Assembly (NCBI GenBank): GCA_026393835.1
Contig: JAPKZK010000154.1
Location: 1 to 35,286, forward strand
Source of the DNA: Candidatus Aminicenantota bacterium
Lineage (GTDB): Bacteria; Acidobacteriota; Aminicenantia; UBA2199
DNA length: 35,286 nucleotides
Direction of reading: 5' to 3'
Part shown: positions 31,849-35,286 of the stretch, piece after piece
Numbering within the stretch: the first letter of the stretch is position 1
Layout of the letters: the number at the start of each line of letters is the position of its first letter
The notes under the pieces: model-generated
Told to the model about the DNA's origin: nothing
What the model saw: the letters and a program-made list of their open reading frames with translations, nothing else
Database searches by the model: none
Translations under genes and position numbers: made by a program

Positions 31849-32424
31849 GTGCTGTACCTCCTGCACTTCCTGCACCGCCCGCGTCTCCGACAGCTTAAGG
31901 GGCCGGAAAAAATTCAGAAGGGAAAAAGTTACGGCGAGGCCAAAACACGGGCTGATTTTATCGATAAGTTTTTCCATCTACTGGGTTGGGATATTTACAA
32001 CGCGCAAGGCTATTCCGAACAATACCGCGAAGTTGTCCGCGAAGACAAAATCCCCATTAAAGGTAAAGTCAATGCGCCCGATTATTGTTTTCGCATCGGC
32101 AGTGAGCGGAAATTTTTCGTCGAAACCAAAAAACCTGCCGTCGATATTAAACACGATATCAGTCCCGCCTTTCAATTAAGACGATATGCTTATACCGCCA
32201 AGCTCCCGCTCTCCATTCTTACCGCTTTCGAGGAGTTTGCCATTTACGATACCCGCATCAAACCTGATAAAAACGATGGGGCGTCTTGCGCACGGATTTT
32301 CTATTGCACCTACAAGGAGTACGGCGACCAAATCGACTTCATTTCGCAAACCTTTTCCAGGGGTGCGGAATGGCGTTTTTTAAAGCGCCCCCGCCCCCCG
32401 GTTAAAGAGATATCTTCCTTATAA
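31849..32424 (+). pseudogene. Fragment of type IIG restriction-modification enzyme, PD-ExK domain
   Basis: Matches the N-terminal nuclease domain of large Eco57I-like (type IIG) enzymes. Seen: FIDKFFHLLGWDIYN near residue 38, QGYSEQYREVVREDKI, then PDYCFRIGSERKFFVETKKP, which holds the PD...ExK catalytic pattern. AFQLRRYAYTAKLPLSILTAFEEFAIYD and RIKPDKNDGASCARIFYC follow as in that family. The methylase and target-recognition parts (800 or more residues) are absent, and the frame ends within about 20 residues of where the next domain should start. The N-terminal residues (from GTG 31849) have no ribosome site and are probably not real coding. It is therefore truncated at both ends, right after the thiolase operon. 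Confidence 0.7.
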
Positions 32425-33337
32425 GCTCCGCCTCAATGACCGTTGCTTTTTCAATGTAACATACCGGTTCGCTGTCTTTTTCAAAGATTCCAACGCCGAT
32501 AATCCTTTCCGCTGTTTGCAATAACCCCAGGAACCCACCTTTGGATGGGTAAGAACCCAACTGACCCCAGGTTGCCCCGTTGTCTTTGGATATCAATGTC
32601 AACATATCCCCGCCGGTGCAAACGACAACATCATCGAAACAGGTTATGCCCATGATGTTTGCTTTATCGCCATAAACCGGTTCCAGGTCAAATACCTGTT
32701 CCCAGGTAGTCCCGCCGTCTATGCTTCTGCTGATGGCATGTCCCCCGGCAAAAAAGGTTTCGGTTTGCTCGTTATATGCCAGAGCGCGCGCGCCGTTGGA
32801 TTGAGTTTCCACCTTACTCCAGGTTACGCCGTCCGCGCTGCGCCATACCTTTGTCGGACTTCCGGCATAAAAGGCGCCTTTAAGAAACTCGATGGTCCGT
32901 AAGGCGCTCAACTTTTTATCCTGGTTATGGGTCCAGGTCATGCCGCCGTCCGTGCTCATATGATATCCTACTTCCTCATCCGCGGCAATAACAAGGTTAT
33001 TTCCGCCGAAAGTTGCCTTATAAATCGACCTGTCGCTGCTTTTCTGTTGAACCACCGACCAGGATACGCCATTGTTGGTGGATGCCAATATGACGCGGCC
33101 CCGGCCTACTGTCACAAACAGCCCCTTTCCATCGGTGGCCGCGCCGAAAAGATGGAACCAATTGCCAAGTCCGCTGTTAATGGTCTGCCTACTTTTACCG
33201 ACATCCGGGATGCGATATATTAAACCGTTATCCCCGGCTAATACAATGACGCCGTTTTTGCCTATAGCGCCGTCCCGTGTGGCTCCCGGCCCGACGATTA
33301 AACCCGTTTGCCATGTTGTTTCTTTTTTCTCATTCAT
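32402..33337 (-). CDS. Cytoplasmic Asp-box (BNR) beta-propeller protein, 311 aa
   Basis: Beta-propeller built of sialidase/Ycf48-type blades. Seen: five Asp-box turns (STNNGVSW, STDGGMTW, SADGVTW, SIDGGTTW, SKDNGATW) spaced about 40 residues apart. No signal peptide or sialidase active-site triad is visible, so it is more likely a binding protein than a hydrolase. GAGGAG lies 8 nt before ATG 33337. It begins 3 nt after the stop of the helical-protein gene, so it is the last of a three-gene unit with the GAF-type gene. Its right-hand neighbour on the plus strand (the restriction fragment) converges and overlaps its end by 23 nt. Confidence 0.82.
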   Translation of the reverse strand: MNEKKETTWQTGLIVGPGATRDGAIGKNGVIVLAGDNGLIYRIPDVGKSRQTINSGLGNWFHLFGAATDGKGLFVTVGRGRVILASTNNGVSWSVVQQKSSDRSIYKATFGGNNLVIAADEEVGYHMSTDGGMTWTHNQDKKLSALRTIEFLKGAFYAGSPTKVWRSADGVTWSKVETQSNGARALAYNEQTETFFAGGHAISRSIDGGTTWEQVFDLEPVYGDKANIMGITCFDDVVVCTGGDMLTLISKDNGATWGQLGSYPSKGGFLGLLQTAERIIGVGIFEKDSEPVCYIEKATVIEAELIRKISL

Positions 33338-33340
33338 GTT

Positions 33341-34162
33341 TTATCTCCTCTTTTTAGTTACCGGCGTCTTCTTCGCCATTTTGGTAATGCTGGAATCTTT
33401 CACCATGGGGTTTGTTTCCGCTGCTTTTGTTATACTGGAATCTTTTACCATGTCTTTTGTGATGCTGGAATCCTTTACCATCGTGATCAAGGCCCCGATC
33501 TCATTATCGATAATGGGCAGACCCAGTTCTTTAAATTTTTTCGGCTCTTTCACAAACATGTAATAACAGCAAAACTGGATGATCTGCATCCGGTCATACA
33601 ATTCACTAAAGGTGTAGTCCTTATTAAACATCGCCGACTTCGCTTCCGCGCTCTCTTTTGCCAGGGTATTGTTGGCTTCACGCGCCAAAACGATCGTTTG
33701 ATGACCTTGTTGTAAATCCGCCAATTTAAAATTGTACCCTTCCATCAACTCTACCGCGGCAGAATCCCCAATTATCTTATCGTACACATCCATGGCATTG
33801 ACGAACCACTCTTCTTTGTTTTTCGGTTCTTCCCGGCCCGTTAAACCCAAAGCGGTTTGTTTTTTGGCATCGTATTTCAAGAGCAGTTTCAATAAGAATA
33901 TGTGCCTGGTGTAGTTGAAGACGGCGACTTCATGCTTTTTTTCAAACTCTTTTTTTGCCTCCGACGCTTCTTTTGTCTCTCTTTCATATTCATCTTCAGC
34001 AACCTGGGCATTCTCACAGTAATCACGACTCTCTTTGATAAACTCAGCGTCTTTATTGAACATCTTGTGAAGTCTTGTCTCGAAAGCACTATCTTTCGAT
34101 AGCTTGCTCAACAGCTCATTGGCTTTGACAACGAATTCTTTGCTAATCGTAATTTCTTTCAT
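33341..34162 (-). CDS. Helical protein with repeated C-terminal tail, 273 aa
   Basis: I do not recognise the family. Residues 1-230 are helical with a charged coiled-coil-like stretch (about 50-78, EDEYERETKEASEAKKEFEK). The last 45 residues carry three copies of MVKDSSITK separated by short spacers, then a basic Lys/Arg end. No signal or membrane segment. The nine-residue motif, with two Ser and one Thr, looks like a repeated modification or docking site. AAGGAG lies 8 nt before ATG 34162. It sits 13 nt after the GAF-type gene and 3 nt before the propeller gene, so all three are co-transcribed and may form one complex. Confidence 0.72.
   Translation of the reverse strand: MKEITISKEFVVKANELLSKLSKDSAFETRLHKMFNKDAEFIKESRDYCENAQVAEDEYERETKEASEAKKEFEKKHEVAVFNYTRHIFLLKLLLKYDAKKQTALGLTGREEPKNKEEWFVNAMDVYDKIIGDSAAVELMEGYNFKLADLQQGHQTIVLAREANNTLAKESAEAKSAMFNKDYTFSELYDRMQIIQFCCYYMFVKEPKKFKELGLPIIDNEIGALITMVKDSSITKDMVKDSSITKAAETNPMVKDSSITKMAKKTPVTKKRR
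33385..33481 (-). repeat. Short tandem repeats encoding MVKDSSITK
   Basis: Three imperfect in-frame copies of a 27-bp unit at the 3' end of the helical-protein gene, with short spacers. Copy number can change by slippage without breaking the frame. Confidence 0.7.
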
Positions 34163-34175
34163 GGTTAATCTCCTT

Positions 34176-34737
34176 TTATTCGGGGTCCATTATATTTATT
34201 TCGTTTATGAAAAAATCGAAGGTATTATCCGGTAAGGTTCCTGTTTCGATGTTCTCTACCTGGAAAGCGCCGTTTACTTCCGCGTGATACCATTTGGTTC
34301 CTTTTTGCGGGTCTTTATTAATGAGCATTACCTGGAGGATATGGAGGCGGGCGATTCGTAAGAAGTTTACGATAATGCCCGGTTCTTTTTCCCGGCCCTC
34401 GGCCACGCTTTCTTTATACCCCTTTATCGCTTCGATGATCCTGTCCCGTTGTTCTTCCTCACCCATTTTTATGGCCGGTTTGATTAATTTTATGGTATGA
34501 TGGGCGATTTCATCCAGCAGGGAAATCTCGGTAGCAGTAAAGGTATGGCGGCTTTTTTCATTAACCAGGATGAGGTAGCCGATGATTTCGTCAGTAAGGA
34601 ACAAAGGGGAAATGACCAGGGCCAGCACCCGGCACTTAAAAAGGCTTTCAACCGGCGAGCGATAGGGATGAGCCGGGGAGATATCGGGGAAAATGATGAT
34701 GCCGTTATCAGTGAGGGCGTTTTGAGTTGGGTTTTGC
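34176..34737 (-). pseudogene. GAF-domain protein, C-terminal part, behind an amber codon
   Basis: The C-terminal half of a GAF-like sensor domain plus a helical/beta tail. Seen: VLALVISPLFLTDEIIGYLI and LVNEKSRHTFTATEISLLDEI near its start, the usual end of a GAF domain. Reading upstream from the likely GTG start (34628), the frame is open and family-like back to a TAG at 34737-34739. Beyond the TAG it continues (ALINNKTLAIPMSTKTNIEN) to a point where it meets the frame of the next fragment. So this appears to be one gene with an in-frame amber codon and, near 34845-34855, a frameshift. A short protein from GTG 34628 could still be made but has no ribosome site. Confidence 0.65.
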
Positions 34738-34828
34738 TATTTCCAGGGCATGCTGGGGGTGGGTATGAAAATATTGTTTTCGATATTAGTTTTGGTGCTC
34801 ATGGGTATTGCCAGTGTTTTATTGTTTA

Positions 34829-35286
34829 TTAGGGCGTCGTCGATCCATTCTTTATTTCCTTGAGGGAGGCGCCGGTGATTTTGTAATTTAAGAGGCAATC
34901 ATCGAGTTGCAGTATTAAAAACTCACTTATCATTTCGGATTCAAGTTTTTCCTCTTCAAACTCTAACTCAGGCGCCTTTCCACCGATACGGATAAGCAAA
35001 TTATTATAGTGCGTCTTCATTCTATCGTATAATCGTTCCATACACTTATCCTCTGTAGGGGGCTCTTTTTCGCGTTTAAAGAAGTTCTTTGCGGCGGCAG
35101 ATACCCGTAAATTCACCAAATCGATAATAAACGATTCGTAATCGGGGCCCATTTCCTTGCCAATCTTAAGAGCAATATCTTCAAATATTTTCGGGTGAAA
35201 ATATTTTCCTAATTCCGATTCGTCGCCGAGATTCGTTTGGTTTTCTAATATGTCCCCAACGAGAATATCTAGAAAGTGGTTGTCAT
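34829..35286 (-). CDS. N-terminal part of the GAF-type protein, 5' end outside window
   Basis: Open to the right edge of the window, so the true start is outside; an internal ATG at 35152 has no reason to be the start. The visible 151 residues are mostly helical and acidic, with no motif that I know. The frame ends at TAA 34829-34831 (KEIKNGSTTP tail). If one base is dropped near 34850, the reading becomes KEIKEWIDDALINNKTLAI and joins the GAF fragment. This suggests a single sensor-like gene, first in the unit with the helical and propeller proteins. Confidence 0.6.
   Translation of the reverse strand, partial: DNHFLDILVGDILENQTNLGDESELGKYFHPKIFEDIALKIGKEMGPDYESFIIDLVNLRVSAAAKNFFKREKEPPTEDKCMERLYDRMKTHYNNLLIRIGGKAPELEFEEEKLESEMISEFLILQLDDCLLNYKITGASLKEIKNGSTTP

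Overview
The window comes from a Gram-negative bacterium: it carries LpxD for lipid A, a DUF1573 protein with a signal peptide, and exported proteases. Moderate GC, a split ATP synthase F0 cluster whose c subunit has a sodium-binding signature, and several STAND/NACHT NTPases suggest an anaerobic lineage of the Acidobacteriota/Aminicenantes kind. That placement is inference from gene content only. I see no rRNA, tRNA or CRISPR array.

Left part (1-5579). A terminator hairpin closes something outside the window. A 665-residue STAND NTPase reads leftward. Divergent from it is a short antitoxin-like gene, followed by about 500 bp of gene-free sequence full of inverted repeats, including a roughly 100-nt bulged hairpin that resembles an integron attC site. 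An OPT-family oligopeptide transporter and a small GIY-YIG-like protein follow on the plus strand, each behind a good sigma70-type promoter.

Core part (5760-13440, all minus strand). Reading leftward: a UvrA paralogue, an acidic protein with a strong promoter of its own, atpZ, atpI, atpB and atpE, a YihY-type membrane protein, lpxD and a DUF1573 protein. The atp genes give only subunits a and c plus assembly/ion proteins; subunit b, delta and all of F1 must lie elsewhere. These housekeeping genes are intact and tightly packed.

Accessory part (13441-22136). This holds an inverted repeat of CACGGAC units, an XRE regulator, a 13-unit 21-bp minisatellite, a helical protein of unknown function, a structured intergenic region with three consecutive hairpins, and an alpha/beta hydrolase. 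Next is a large NACHT protein with ten nearly identical WD40 repeats whose gene carries two apparent -1 frameshifts. A tight two-gene operon follows: an ImmA/IrrE metallopeptidase and a class III nucleotidyl-cyclase-like protein. I regard that pair as the best candidate for an undescribed signalling or defence module.

Right part (22240-35286). A group II PLP decarboxylase and an S9 peptidase form one operon, divergent from a cysteine desulfurase-like protein. An acyl-CoA ligase, a DUF35 Zn-ribbon/OB protein and an SCP2-type thiolase form an operon for CoA thioester metabolism. It ends against a fragment of a type IIG restriction-modification enzyme that keeps its PD-ExK motif. The last minus-strand operon holds a broken GAF-type protein (frameshift plus amber codon), a helical protein with a repeated tail, and a cytoplasmic Asp-box beta-propeller. 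Lesions fall only in accessory genes; the long metabolic genes are all open, which argues for real decay or slippage rather than general sequence error.
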